11,331 nt of DNA from Paracoccaceae bacterium (GTDB taxonomy: Bacteria > Pseudomonadota > Alphaproteobacteria > Rhodobacterales > Rhodobacteraceae), in contig WFTU01000034.1 of assembly GCA_015485375.1 (NCBI GenBank), forward strand, positions 1 to 11,331. Direction: 5' to 3'. Positions 1-6,836 of this stretch are shown piece after piece. The notes beneath the pieces are model-generated. The model had not been told where the DNA came from and made no database searches. It worked only from the letters and a program-made list of their open reading frames with translations. The stretch's first letter is position 1; every line of letters starts with the position of its first letter. The position numbers were made by a program, and so were the translations under genes.

Positions 1-573
1 GCTATAGACGCCGTTTTTCAGGATTCCGGCCTTCTCGCCGGCGATTTCGCGCAGGGTCTCGCCCAGATATTGTTGATGGTCGATGCTGATCGGGGTGATG
101 ACGGTCAGGCGCGGGGTCTCGATGACATTGGTTGCATCCAGCCGCCCGCCAAGACCGGTTTCCAGCAGGACATAATCGGCCGGAACACGGGAGAAGGCGA
201 GCAGGGCGGAAACGGTTGTGATCTCGAAATAGGTGATCGGCTCGTCGCCGTTGGCGGCCTCGCATTCGGCCAGAATTTCGCTCAGGTAGTCCTCGGAAAT
301 CACCTCGCCAGCCAGAACGATACGTTCATGGAAACGGGCAAGATGGGGGGAGGTGTAGGCGTGGACTTTCTCGCCCCCCGCCTCCAGCCCCGCGCGGATC
401 ATGGCCTGCGTCGAGCCCTTGCCGTTGGTTCCGGCAAGGTGGATCACCGGCGGCAGGTGTTTTTCGGGATTGCCCAGCGCGTCGAGCAGTCGGTGGACGC
501 GGTCGAGCGTCAGGTCGATGATCTTGGGGTGGAGCGCCATCATGCGCTCCAGGATTATGTCGCTGTCGCTCAC
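1..573 (-). CDS. folC: Bifunctional folylpolyglutamate synthase/dihydrofolate synthase, N-terminal 191 residues (cut by window edge)
   Basis: FolC is a cytoplasmic ATP-dependent ligase. It adds glutamate to dihydropteroate (making dihydrofolate) and then to tetrahydrofolates. The reading frame is open from a GTG at 573 to base 1, giving 191 residues; the rest lies outside. Visible motifs are the P-loop AGTNGKGST (about residues 47-55), TSPHL (74-78), ETGLGGRLDATN (138-149), the metal/nucleotide motif SIDH (163-166) and AGEKAGI (177-183), all in the order expected for the Mur-ligase central domain. I chose the GTG because it overlaps the accD stop in a GTGA arrangement (TGA at 572-570), which implies translational coupling. 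It also gives the N-terminus SDSDIILERMMALHPK, which resembles relatives. Two in-frame ATGs at 543 and 540 are alternatives, but they would trim the N-terminus. The accD-folC order is common in proteobacteria. The frame is intact as far as it can be seen. Confidence 0.95.
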   Translation of the reverse strand, partial: MSDSDIILERMMALHPKIIDLTLDRVHRLLDALGNPEKHLPPVIHLAGTNGKGSTQAMIRAGLEAGGEKVHAYTSPHLARFHERIVLAGEVISEDYLSEILAECEAANGDEPITYFEITTVSALLAFSRVPADYVLLETGLGGRLDATNVIETPRLTVITPISIDHQQYLGETLREIAGEKAGILKNGVYS

Positions 574-1484
574 GCGGTGGCTTCCGTTTCGGCCGCTTCC
601 TCGGCAGGTTTGGGCAGATCGCCATGCACCTGCGGCGGCTGTTTCATCAGCATCAGCAGAATGGTGATCAGCTCGTTGCGCATGTCCTTGCGGTGGGTCA
701 CGCGGTCAAGGACACCATGGTCGAGCAGGTATTCGGAACGCTGGAAGCCCTCGGGCAGTTTCTCGCGGATGGTCTGTTCAATCACTCGGGCACCGGCAAA
801 ACCGATCAGCGCGTTGGGTTCCGCGATATGCACGTCGCCCAGCATGGCGTAGGAGGCCGTAACCCCGCCTGTGGTCGGGTGGGTCAGGACGACAACATAG
901 GGCAGGCCTGCCTCTTTCACCATTTCCACGGCAACGGTCGAGCGCGGCATCTGCATCAGGGAGAGAATCCCCTCCTGCATACGCGCACCACCGGCGGCGG
1001 AGAACAAAACCAGCGGGCATTTCAGCTCGATCGCGCGCTCTGCCGCGGCGATGATGGCATTGCCGACATACATGCCCATGGAGCCGCCCATGAAGGAAAA
1101 ATCCTGAACGGCGCAGACGACCTTCATGCGGCCCATCTCGCCCTCGGCCACCAGCATGGCGTCTTTTTCGTCGGTTTTCTTGCGCGCGGCTTTCAGGCGG
1201 TCGGGGTATTTCTGCTGGTCCTTGAAGGCCAGCGGGTCGATGATCGGCTCGGGCACGTCGACCTCGACAAAAATGCCGTTGTCAAAGACCGAGGCCAGAC
1301 GCTCGCGCGCGGTCATGCGCATGTGGTGGCCGCAGGAGGGGCAGGTGTTCAGCGCGTCCTTGAGTTCTCGGTGGAACAACATGGTGCCGCAGTCGTCACA
1401 TTTGGTCCACAGGTTGTCCGGCGTTTCGCGACGCGAAAACAGCGAGTTGATTTTCGGACGGACGTAGTTGGAAATCCAGTTCAT
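570..1484 (-). CDS. accD: Acetyl-CoA carboxylase carboxyltransferase subunit beta
   Basis: AccD is the beta half of the carboxyltransferase, which moves the carboxyl group from biotin-BCCP to acetyl-CoA to make malonyl-CoA, the committed step of fatty-acid synthesis. It works with AccA, which is not in this window. The 304 residues match the usual length. The N-terminal zinc ribbon is visible as C29-x2-C32 and C48-x2-C51. The crotonase-fold core follows, with FMGGSMG (131-137), SAAGGARMQEG (162-172), TTGGVTAS (204-211) and GFAGARVIEQT (228-238). The last dozen residues are an Ala/Glu/Thr-rich tail. The ATG at 1484-1482 lies within CATATG and is preceded on the minus strand by AAAGGG and GCAGG, a modest ribosome-binding site. 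It is coupled to folC downstream. The upstream gap of 68 bp to the CPBP gene holds a perfect hairpin (1524-1543), so accD may be transcribed partly by read-through or from a promoter I could not place. Confidence 0.97.
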   Translation of the reverse strand: MNWISNYVRPKINSLFSRRETPDNLWTKCDDCGTMLFHRELKDALNTCPSCGHHMRMTARERLASVFDNGIFVEVDVPEPIIDPLAFKDQQKYPDRLKAARKKTDEKDAMLVAEGEMGRMKVVCAVQDFSFMGGSMGMYVGNAIIAAAERAIELKCPLVLFSAAGGARMQEGILSLMQMPRSTVAVEMVKEAGLPYVVVLTHPTTGGVTASYAMLGDVHIAEPNALIGFAGARVIEQTIREKLPEGFQRSEYLLDHGVLDRVTHRKDMRNELITILLMLMKQPPQVHGDLPKPAEEAAETEATA

Positions 1485-1523
1485 ATGGCCTGCTGCCCTT
1501 TGTTATGTGCTGGTCCGTTAAAT

Positions 1524-1543
1524 AATCCGCCGAGTGGCGGATT
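1524..1543 (-). terminator. Perfect 8-bp hairpin between the CPBP gene and accD, possible terminator or attenuator
   Basis: AATCCGCC (1524-1531) and GGCGGATT (1536-1543) are exact reverse complements separated by a 4-base loop, 9 bases beyond the CPBP stop codon. Read on the minus strand, the stem is followed by ATTTAAC rather than a clean run of T, so intrinsic termination would be weak. It could end the CPBP transcript, or partly limit read-through into accD. Confidence 0.5.
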
Positions 1544-1552
1544 GCAACGCAT

Positions 1553-2461
1553 CTAGCGCCGGCGGCGGTGGATAAACAGGAAAACACCATAGATTACGAC
1601 CATCGCGCCCATGGAAATCAGCAATCCTGTGCCGGTTTCGGGGCTTTTGGCGTCCTGCTGATAAAGGAACAGGCTGACGCCGCTCAACTGGCCCTGCACG
1701 TTCAGGAAAACCATGACGATGGCATTGTTTGCGAAATGCAGGCCCATCGCGGCAGAAAGCGTTCCAAGGCGGTAGGTCAGATCCGAGGCGATCAGCCCGA
1801 TCAGGGTTGCAGTGGCCACAACCAGCCATGCGTTATCCCCGAAGGTCGCCGGATTCCAGTGCATGGAACCGAACAGGAGCGAGGGGATCACCTGCCACGC
1901 GAAGCGGCTCTGGAAACGGGCGGCAAGCTGTTGTTGCAGGTAGCCGCGAAACACCAGTTCCTCGGCCGAGGTCTGCAGCAGCACGAACACCAGACCGAGC
2001 GCGGCGAGGGGGAGCCATGTCAGAACCGGCCATTGCTGCGTGACATCCTCGGTCGCGAAGGTCACGGCGGCATTGGCGGCGCCCAGCGCCAGAACGATGG
2101 TGGCCGCGGTAACCCAGACGCCCTTGTCGATGCGGCGGGACGGGCCAAGCACGCTGCGCAAATCACGTTTGTGCAGGAAGCGCAGAACCAGCGCCAGCAC
2201 CGGAATCATCATGGCGAGGATGCCGAGTAGGGCCATGGTGCCGAAGGGGCTCTCGCCGGTTTGCAGTTCAAACGCCAGTCGGGAGCCGAGGCCGGGCTGG
2301 ATACGCTCGCCCAGAAACAGCAGCAACATTGAAAGGGAAACCGTTGTTGCCAGAAACAGGATCGCGATCAGCACGAAGCCAAGCAAGGTGCGCCACAACC
2401 CGCTGCGGGCGCGGGCGGGTTCGACGAAGGCATCAAAGGCAGGCGGGAATTTTGTCGGCAT
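1553..2461 (-). CDS. CPBP (Rce1/abortive-infection type) family intramembrane metalloprotease
   Basis: This is an integral inner-membrane protein of 302 residues with about seven or eight hydrophobic segments. The clearest lie near residues 25-50, 75-96, 115-135, 150-165 and from 210 to the C-terminus. The family motifs are all present: EELVFR (E167, E168, R172), FGSMH (F197, H201) and HFANN (H242, N246). In Rce1-like proteases these Glu, His and Asn residues form the active site in the membrane. The substrate cannot be told from the sequence; bacterial members have been linked to bacteriocin immunity, peptide maturation and protein processing, but nothing nearby points to any of these. I start at the ATG at 2461, which has AGGAAA about 6 bases upstream and gives MPTKFPPAFDAF. 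The frame is open further upstream to 2938, but that part overlaps ilvD antisense and is not credible. It is divergent from ilvD and ends 68 bp before accD. Confidence 0.88.
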   Translation of the reverse strand: MPTKFPPAFDAFVEPARARSGLWRTLLGFVLIAILFLATTVSLSMLLLFLGERIQPGLGSRLAFELQTGESPFGTMALLGILAMMIPVLALVLRFLHKRDLRSVLGPSRRIDKGVWVTAATIVLALGAANAAVTFATEDVTQQWPVLTWLPLAALGLVFVLLQTSAEELVFRGYLQQQLAARFQSRFAWQVIPSLLFGSMHWNPATFGDNAWLVVATATLIGLIASDLTYRLGTLSAAMGLHFANNAIVMVFLNVQGQLSGVSLFLYQQDAKSPETGTGLLISMGAMVVIYGVFLFIHRRRR

Positions 2462-2514
2462 GAAATTTCCTGTTTGAAAGTTTCGCCAAGCTACCAAGCG
2501 TTTTTTCCCGCGGC

Positions 2515-2551
2515 AATGCTTGAGATTCGCCCGCGCTTTCCATAATGCTTG
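2515..2551 (+). promoter_or_regulatory. Candidate sigma-70 promoter for ilvD flanked by 8-bp direct repeats
   Basis: In the 123-bp divergent gap between the CPBP gene and ilvD, TTGAGA (2520-2525) and CATAAT (2541-2546) resemble -35 and -10 elements, although the 15-base spacer is short. A start near 2553 would leave a leader of about 32 bases carrying the AGGAG site (2571-2575). AATGCTTG occurs twice, at 2515-2522 and 2544-2551, touching both elements. Inferred by eye only. Confidence 0.4.
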
Positions 2552-2584
2552 TGGCAACAGAAAATCCAGCAGGAGTTGCCCGCA

Positions 2585-4318
2585 ATGAATTCCGGTCCCT
2601 TTGACAAATCGAAACTGCCCAGTCGCCATGTAACCGAAGGACCGGAGCGTGCGCCGCATCGCTCCTACCTTTATGCTATGGGCCTGTCGGACACCGAGAT
2701 TCACCAGCCGCTGGTCGGGGTGGCGACCTGCTGGAACGAGGCAGCGCCGTGCAACATCTCGCTGAACCGTCAGGCACAGTCGGTCAAACAGGGGGTGAAG
2801 GTTGCGCTGGGGACGCCGCGCGAATTTACTACCATCACCGTCACCGACGGGATTGCGATGGGGCATGAAGGGATGCGTTCGAGCCTCGTCAGCCGCGAAG
2901 CGATTGCAGATACGGTGGAACTGACCATGCGCGGCCATTGCTATGACGCGCTGGTCGGGCTGGCCGGTTGTGACAAATCGCTGCCGGGGATGATGATGGC
3001 CATGGTGCGTCTGAACGTGCCGTCGGTTTTCCTTTATGGCGGGTCAATCCTGCCGGGTCGTTTCGAGGGGCATGACGTCACCGTTCAGGATGTATTCGAA
3101 GCGGTCGGAGAACATCAGGCCGGCAATATGACCACCGAGCGGCTGGAGCAGCTCGAAGCAGTGGCCTGTCCTTCCGCCGGTGCCTGTGGCGGGCAGTTTA
3201 CCGCCAACACTATGGCATCGGTTTCCGAAGCGATTGGTCTGGCGCTGTTCAATTCGGCCGGTGCGCCTGCGCCTTACGAGAGCCGCGATTCCTATGCCGA
3301 GGCGTCGGGCGAGGCGGTGATGAACCTGCTGAAACTCAACATCCGCGCGCGGGACATCGTGACCCGCGAAGCGCTGGAAAATGCCGCGCGGATCGTGGCC
3401 TGCACCGGTGGCTCCACCAACGCCGGCCTGCACCTGCCCGCGATTGCGCACGAGGCGGGGATCGAGTTCACACTGCAGGATGTTTGCGACATCTTCCGCG
3501 AAACGCCCTATTTCGTCGACCTGAAACCCGGCGGGCAGTTTGTGGCAAAGGACCTGTTCGAGGCCGGCGGAATTCCGGTAGTGATGAAGGAACTGGACAA
3601 AAAAGGCCTGCTGCATCGCGACTGCATGACCGCCTCCGGCCGCACCATTGGCGAGGAAGTGGACGCCGTGACCGGCGATGCCGACGGCAAGGTGATCTAT
3701 CCGATCGAAGCGCCGATTTCCGAAACCGGCGGCGTTGTCGGGCTGAAAGGCAATCTGGCCCCGACCGGCGCGATTGTGAAAATCGCCGGCATGACGCCCG
3801 AGCAGCTGTCGTTCACCGGCCCTGCCCGAGTGTTCGAATGCGAGGAAGACGCTTTCGCCGCTGTGCAGAACCGCACCTACAAGGAAGGCGAGGTTCTGGT
3901 GATCCGTAACGAGGGGCCCGCTGGCGGTCCGGGCATGCGCGAGATGCTGGCGACCACCGCTGCGCTCTCCGGTCAGGGTATGGGCAAGAAGGTGGCGCTG
4001 ATCACCGACGGTCGTTTCTCCGGCGCGACGCGCGGGTTCTGCGTCGGCCATGTGGGGCCGGAAGCGGCGCATGGCGGGCCTATTGCGCTGGTGAAGGATG
4101 GCGATATCATTACGCTCAATGCGGAAACCGGCGAGATTTCGGTGAATGTCTCCGACGAGGAAATGGAAAAACGCCGCGCCGACTGGAAAGGCCCGCGCGA
4201 GACGATCTATGCCTCCGGTGCGCTGTGGAAATACGCGCAGCAGGTGGGCGAGACCCATCTGGGCGCGGTGACGCATCCGGGTGCAAAAGGGGAAAAACAC
4301 ATTTATGCGGATCTTTGA
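2585..4318 (+). CDS. ilvD: Dihydroxy-acid dehydratase
   Basis: IlvD dehydrates 2,3-dihydroxy-3-methylbutanoate and 2,3-dihydroxy-3-methylpentanoate to the 2-oxo acids that precede valine, leucine and isoleucine. It is a cytoplasmic [2Fe-2S] enzyme. The 577 residues match the form common in alphaproteobacteria. The three expected cluster cysteines are present: C56 (in WNEAAPCN), C129 (in GCDKSLPG) and C201 (in SAGACGGQFTANTM). Their spacing of 73 and 72 equals that in the structurally studied plant enzyme. The C-terminal domain holds DGRFSGATRG with S479, the conserved serine proposed as catalytic base. Edd (6-phosphogluconate dehydratase) is the main alternative in the superfamily, but the N-terminal pattern fits IlvD better. 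I start at ATG 2585 because AGGAG lies at 2571-2575, 9 bases ahead; an in-frame start at 2549 has no comparable site. The 3' end overlaps the next gene by 14 bases. Confidence 0.96.
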   Translation: MNSGPFDKSKLPSRHVTEGPERAPHRSYLYAMGLSDTEIHQPLVGVATCWNEAAPCNISLNRQAQSVKQGVKVALGTPREFTTITVTDGIAMGHEGMRSSLVSREAIADTVELTMRGHCYDALVGLAGCDKSLPGMMMAMVRLNVPSVFLYGGSILPGRFEGHDVTVQDVFEAVGEHQAGNMTTERLEQLEAVACPSAGACGGQFTANTMASVSEAIGLALFNSAGAPAPYESRDSYAEASGEAVMNLLKLNIRARDIVTREALENAARIVACTGGSTNAGLHLPAIAHEAGIEFTLQDVCDIFRETPYFVDLKPGGQFVAKDLFEAGGIPVVMKELDKKGLLHRDCMTASGRTIGEEVDAVTGDADGKVIYPIEAPISETGGVVGLKGNLAPTGAIVKIAGMTPEQLSFTGPARVFECEEDAFAAVQNRTYKEGEVLVIRNEGPAGGPGMREMLATTAALSGQGMGKKVALITDGRFSGATRGFCVGHVGPEAAHGGPIALVKDGDIITLNAETGEISVNVSDEEMEKRRADWKGPRETIYASGALWKYAQQVGETHLGAVTHPGAKGEKHIYADL

Positions 4319-4979
4319 TCGCATAAACCGCAGGGGGGCGCTGCTGGTTCTAACCGTCATTCTGGCGGGTTGCGCCGGATTGCCGACATCGGACGGGCAG
4401 ATGTTCCCCAGTCCGATTCCGCAGTCTGTAGTGGTGACCGCGGGCGATGTGGACGTGGTGATTGCCGCCCCGCCGGGGTTCTGTGTCGATCGCCCGACCA
4501 TCGACGAAAATCCGCGCGGCGTGTTCATGTTCCTGAGCGACTGTCGACGGGTCGAAGACACCGGACAAATGGGCCGGATGCCGATTTCGGCCCTGCTGAC
4601 AGCCAGCGTCTCGCCCTCCGGACTGGCCGGGAGCGAGAACGGGTTGAAACCGGCACTGACGGCGCTGGGCGAGTTCCTCGCTTCGCCGGTCGGGCTGTTT
4701 TCCATGGGCAAAAGCAACGTCGACGGCGCGGTTTCGATCATCAAGGCGAAACAGTCCGACGTGGCGCTTTACATCCTGCTGGAGGATAGCGCGTTTTCGG
4801 ACGAGGCAGGTGCCTCCAACCGCTACTGGCGGGCGTTTACCGAGATTAACGGGCGTCTGGTGGCGCTCTCGGTCACGGGCTATGCCGACAATGACGAGGA
4901 AGAGGAACGCGCGCTGCGGATCATTCGCGCCTTTATGCAGGCGACGCGCGATGCGAATGCGGCTGTGACCGGAAGCTGA
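4305..4979 (+). CDS. Predicted lipoprotein of unknown function
   Basis: This is a 224-residue protein with a lipoprotein signal: basic residues (R2, R6, R9, R10), a hydrophobic stretch at 12-21 and the lipobox LAGC with C23 as the acylated residue. No aspartate follows the cysteine, so outer-membrane sorting is likely. The mature part has a predicted beta-rich start (SVVVTAGDVDVVIAAPPGFC), two cysteines after the lipobox (C60 and about C80) that could form a disulfide, and a helical acidic C-terminus. I do not recognise a named domain; the APPGFCVD signature recalls small secreted proteins of unknown role in Rhodobacteraceae. The ATG at 4305 lies inside the ilvD 3' end (14-base overlap) and is preceded by AAGGGGA about 11 bases upstream; a GTG at 4281 is an unlikely alternative. 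The next gene starts 4 bases after its stop, so the three probably share a transcript. Confidence 0.8.
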   Translation: MRIFDRINRRGALLVLTVILAGCAGLPTSDGQMFPSPIPQSVVVTAGDVDVVIAAPPGFCVDRPTIDENPRGVFMFLSDCRRVEDTGQMGRMPISALLTASVSPSGLAGSENGLKPALTALGEFLASPVGLFSMGKSNVDGAVSIIKAKQSDVALYILLEDSAFSDEAGASNRYWRAFTEINGRLVALSVTGYADNDEEEERALRIIRAFMQATRDANAAVTGS

Positions 4980-4983
4980 GCAG

Positions 4984-5583
4984 ATGGCCCTGTTCACCCG
5001 CAAATCCGCCACACCGCAGAAACAGCGGCGTGAAATCCCCGAAGGGTTTGTCCTGCCTGCAAAAACACAGTGGTCCTATACGCCGCGGCTTCTCGAAAAC
5101 GGGTTTGGCAGCGGGATCACCGGCATTGTGCTGACGGGGACCGAGCTGGCCCCGCGGGTGAATCTGCATCACGACGGAAACGATGCCGAGATGGAAATCG
5201 GCGCGCGCGATGGCGGACTGGAAATGGGTTTCGGCCATTTCAGCGGCTCTTTTCTTTCGCTGGCGCTCGGCATGCCGGAGGATGGCGTGCGGGGACTGGG
5301 GCGGAACGATCTGGTGCGGATCGCCCTGCACTCCCGTGCGGCGGAACCATTCAAGGCCTATGCGCGGCTCAATCTGGCCTACGGGCCGAATACGGAACAG
5401 ATTGTGCGGATGATCGATATCGGTACGGACGAGAGTTTTGCCGAGTTCGATATTTTCTACTCCGAATTCGATCCGCAACGGGCTTCGGATGCCTGGATCG
5501 ACCTGATTTTCAACGAACCTTCGGGGCGGCGGTTCACGCTTTCGGATGTGGTTATCCTGCGCCGCGTGCGGGCATCACTCTAA
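4984..5583 (+). CDS. Conserved-looking hypothetical protein, probably beta-rich
   Basis: This is a 199-residue protein with no signal peptide and no membrane segment. The first 20 residues are basic and Gln-rich. After that it alternates short hydrophobic strands with turns, for example around FVLPAKTQWSYTPRLLENG, GITGIVLTGTEL, RVNLHHDG, AEMEIGARDG, LVRIALHSRA, ARLNLAYG and FAEFDIFYSEF. The pattern suggests a beta-sandwich, somewhat like a carbohydrate- or ligand-binding module, but no catalytic motif is visible and I do not recognise the family. The ATG at 4984 follows the lipoprotein stop (4977-4979) by four bases. I see no clear Shine-Dalgarno site of its own apart from GAAGCTGAGCAG just upstream, so translational coupling is likely. 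The frame is uninterrupted, and codon use matches the flanking genes, which supports a real gene over a shadow. Confidence 0.78.
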   Translation: MALFTRKSATPQKQRREIPEGFVLPAKTQWSYTPRLLENGFGSGITGIVLTGTELAPRVNLHHDGNDAEMEIGARDGGLEMGFGHFSGSFLSLALGMPEDGVRGLGRNDLVRIALHSRAAEPFKAYARLNLAYGPNTEQIVRMIDIGTDESFAEFDIFYSEFDPQRASDAWIDLIFNEPSGRRFTLSDVVILRRVRASL

Positions 5584-5627
5584 CGCGGGGGTTGCTTGCG
5601 GGATTCGGGCAGTCTACCGTTCGTTTA

Positions 5628-5641
5628 CAAAATCCATTTTG
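5628..5641. promoter_or_regulatory. Perfect 14-bp dyad abutting the transglycosylase ribosome-binding site
   Basis: CAAAAT (5628-5633) and ATTTTG (5636-5641) are exact reverse complements around a 2-base centre. The right arm ends on the first base of the GAGG Shine-Dalgarno site (5641-5644). It could be a regulator-binding site or a small mRNA stem affecting initiation. It lies in a 68-bp gap (5584-5651) in which I could not place a convincing promoter or terminator. Confidence 0.3.
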
Positions 5642-5651
5642 AGGTAAATTG

Positions 5652-6836
5652 ATGAAACCGTTCCTTTCTGCCGCCACCATTTCCCTGTCCCTGATCGTTG
5701 CCCCCGCCCTTGCACAAAGCGCATCTTGTGGCGGGTCCTTTGCCGATTTCATGCAAGGCGTGAAAGCCGAGGCGTTAGCAGCTGGCTACGATCCGAGCGC
5801 CGTCAATGCAGTGGTGAATTCGGCGCGGCTTGACCAGAAAGTGCTGTCGCGTGACCGTGCGCAGGGCGTGTTTCGCCAGACATTTCTGGAATTTTCCAAA
5901 CGCTCGGTCAGCGGCTATCGCATGACCAAAGGCGCGCAGAACATGGACCAGTATAGCGCCACGTTCAACCGTGCGCGCTCGGAATTCGGGGTTCCGCCAG
6001 AGGTGATTACCGCCTTCTGGGCGCTGGAAACCGACTATGGCGCTGTGCAGGGGGATTTCAACACGGTAAACGCGCTGGCAACCCTCTCCTATGATTGCCG
6101 CCGACCGGAACTATTCCGCCCGCAGCTCATGGGTGCCATCGCAATGGTGGAACGTGGCGACCTTGATCCGGCCACCACTACCGGCGCATGGGCTGGTGAA
6201 ATCGGCATGGTGCAAATGCTGCCCGCCGATATTCTGGTTAAAGGCGTGGACGGCGACGGCGACGGGCATGTGAGGCTGAAAACCAGCGCGCCGGACGCAA
6301 TTCTGACCGCAGCCAACCTGCTTCGCTCGCTCGGCTGGCGCGCGGGGGAACCGTGGCTGATCGAAGTAACCGCGCCGGACAGCACCCCGTGGGAGAAATC
6401 CGGCCTTGGCACCAAGCTGAGCGCGGCGGAGTGGCAGGCACTGGGATTGCGGGCACGCAACGGCAATATGCCAGCGGGGACTCTGGAGGCCTCGCTTCTG
6501 CTGCCGCAAGGCCGCAAAGGACCAAAGTTCCTCGCCTTCCGTAATTTCGATGTCTATCTGGAATGGAACCAGTCGTTTATCTATTCGACGACGGCAGCCT
6601 ATCTGGCCACCCGCCTTGGCGGCGCGCAACGCTATGCGGCAGGAAATCCGGATCAGGGGCTGGACGATGCGCAGATGAAACTGTTGCAGCAGAAACTGGC
6701 CGCACGCGGCTATGACGTGGGCAAGATCGACGGAATTCTGGGCGCACGTACGCGTGATGCAGTGCAGGCGGAACAGCTCCGGCTGGGGCTTCCGGCCGAC
6801 GCATGGCCCACGCCGGCGTTGCTGTCGAAACTTTAA
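5652..6836 (+). CDS. Lytic murein transglycosylase, MltB type, with C-terminal peptidoglycan-binding domain
   Basis: Enzymes of this type cleave the MurNAc-GlcNAc bond of peptidoglycan in the periplasm, leaving 1,6-anhydro-MurNAc ends. The 394-residue precursor begins with a signal peptide (MKPFLSAATISLSLIVAPALA), with probable cleavage after residue 21. The SLT_2/MltB domain spans roughly 30-325. The presumed catalytic glutamate is E126 in WALETDYGAVQG. GEIGMVQMLP (182-191) fits the glycine/glutamine substrate loop, and DGDGDGH follows. A PG_binding_1 domain runs from about 334 to the end (LQQKLAARGYDVGKIDGILGARTRDAV). There is no lipobox, so it is probably soluble in the periplasm, unlike E. 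coli MltB. I chose the ATG at 5652, with GAGG 7 bases upstream; the TTG just before it adds one residue only. Its stop codon shares bases with that of the convergent lipoprotein gene. Confidence 0.93.
   Translation: MKPFLSAATISLSLIVAPALAQSASCGGSFADFMQGVKAEALAAGYDPSAVNAVVNSARLDQKVLSRDRAQGVFRQTFLEFSKRSVSGYRMTKGAQNMDQYSATFNRARSEFGVPPEVITAFWALETDYGAVQGDFNTVNALATLSYDCRRPELFRPQLMGAIAMVERGDLDPATTTGAWAGEIGMVQMLPADILVKGVDGDGDGHVRLKTSAPDAILTAANLLRSLGWRAGEPWLIEVTAPDSTPWEKSGLGTKLSAAEWQALGLRARNGNMPAGTLEASLLLPQGRKGPKFLAFRNFDVYLEWNQSFIYSTTAAYLATRLGGAQRYAAGNPDQGLDDAQMKLLQQKLAARGYDVGKIDGILGARTRDAVQAEQLRLGLPADAWPTPALLSKL

Noticed and set aside
570..573. Possible frameshift in folC near the run of six C at 374-379
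   Set aside because: Rechecking the base count gave a continuous FolC frame through GLEAGGEKVHAYTSPHL, so the gene is intact there.
624..1556. A 310-residue open frame on the plus strand opposite accD
   Set aside because: It is the shadow of AccD. The translation is His- and Gly-rich with no motif, and it has no ribosome-binding site.
2462..2938. N-terminal extension of the CPBP protein to 461 residues
   Set aside because: The extra 159 residues lie antisense to ilvD and across its promoter region and lack membrane segments. The ATG at 2461 has a good Shine-Dalgarno site.
3044..4744. A 566-residue open frame on the minus strand opposite ilvD
   Set aside because: It is antisense to a clearly recognisable IlvD and the lipoprotein. 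Its protein is rich in Arg, Gly, His and Ala without any domain, as expected for the shadow of a GC-rich gene.
5070..5642. A 190-residue plus-strand frame overlapping the unknown gene at 4984-5583
   Set aside because: Its composition is Arg/Gly/Cys-rich and shadow-like, and its start is deep inside the better frame, which is spaced correctly from the upstream gene.
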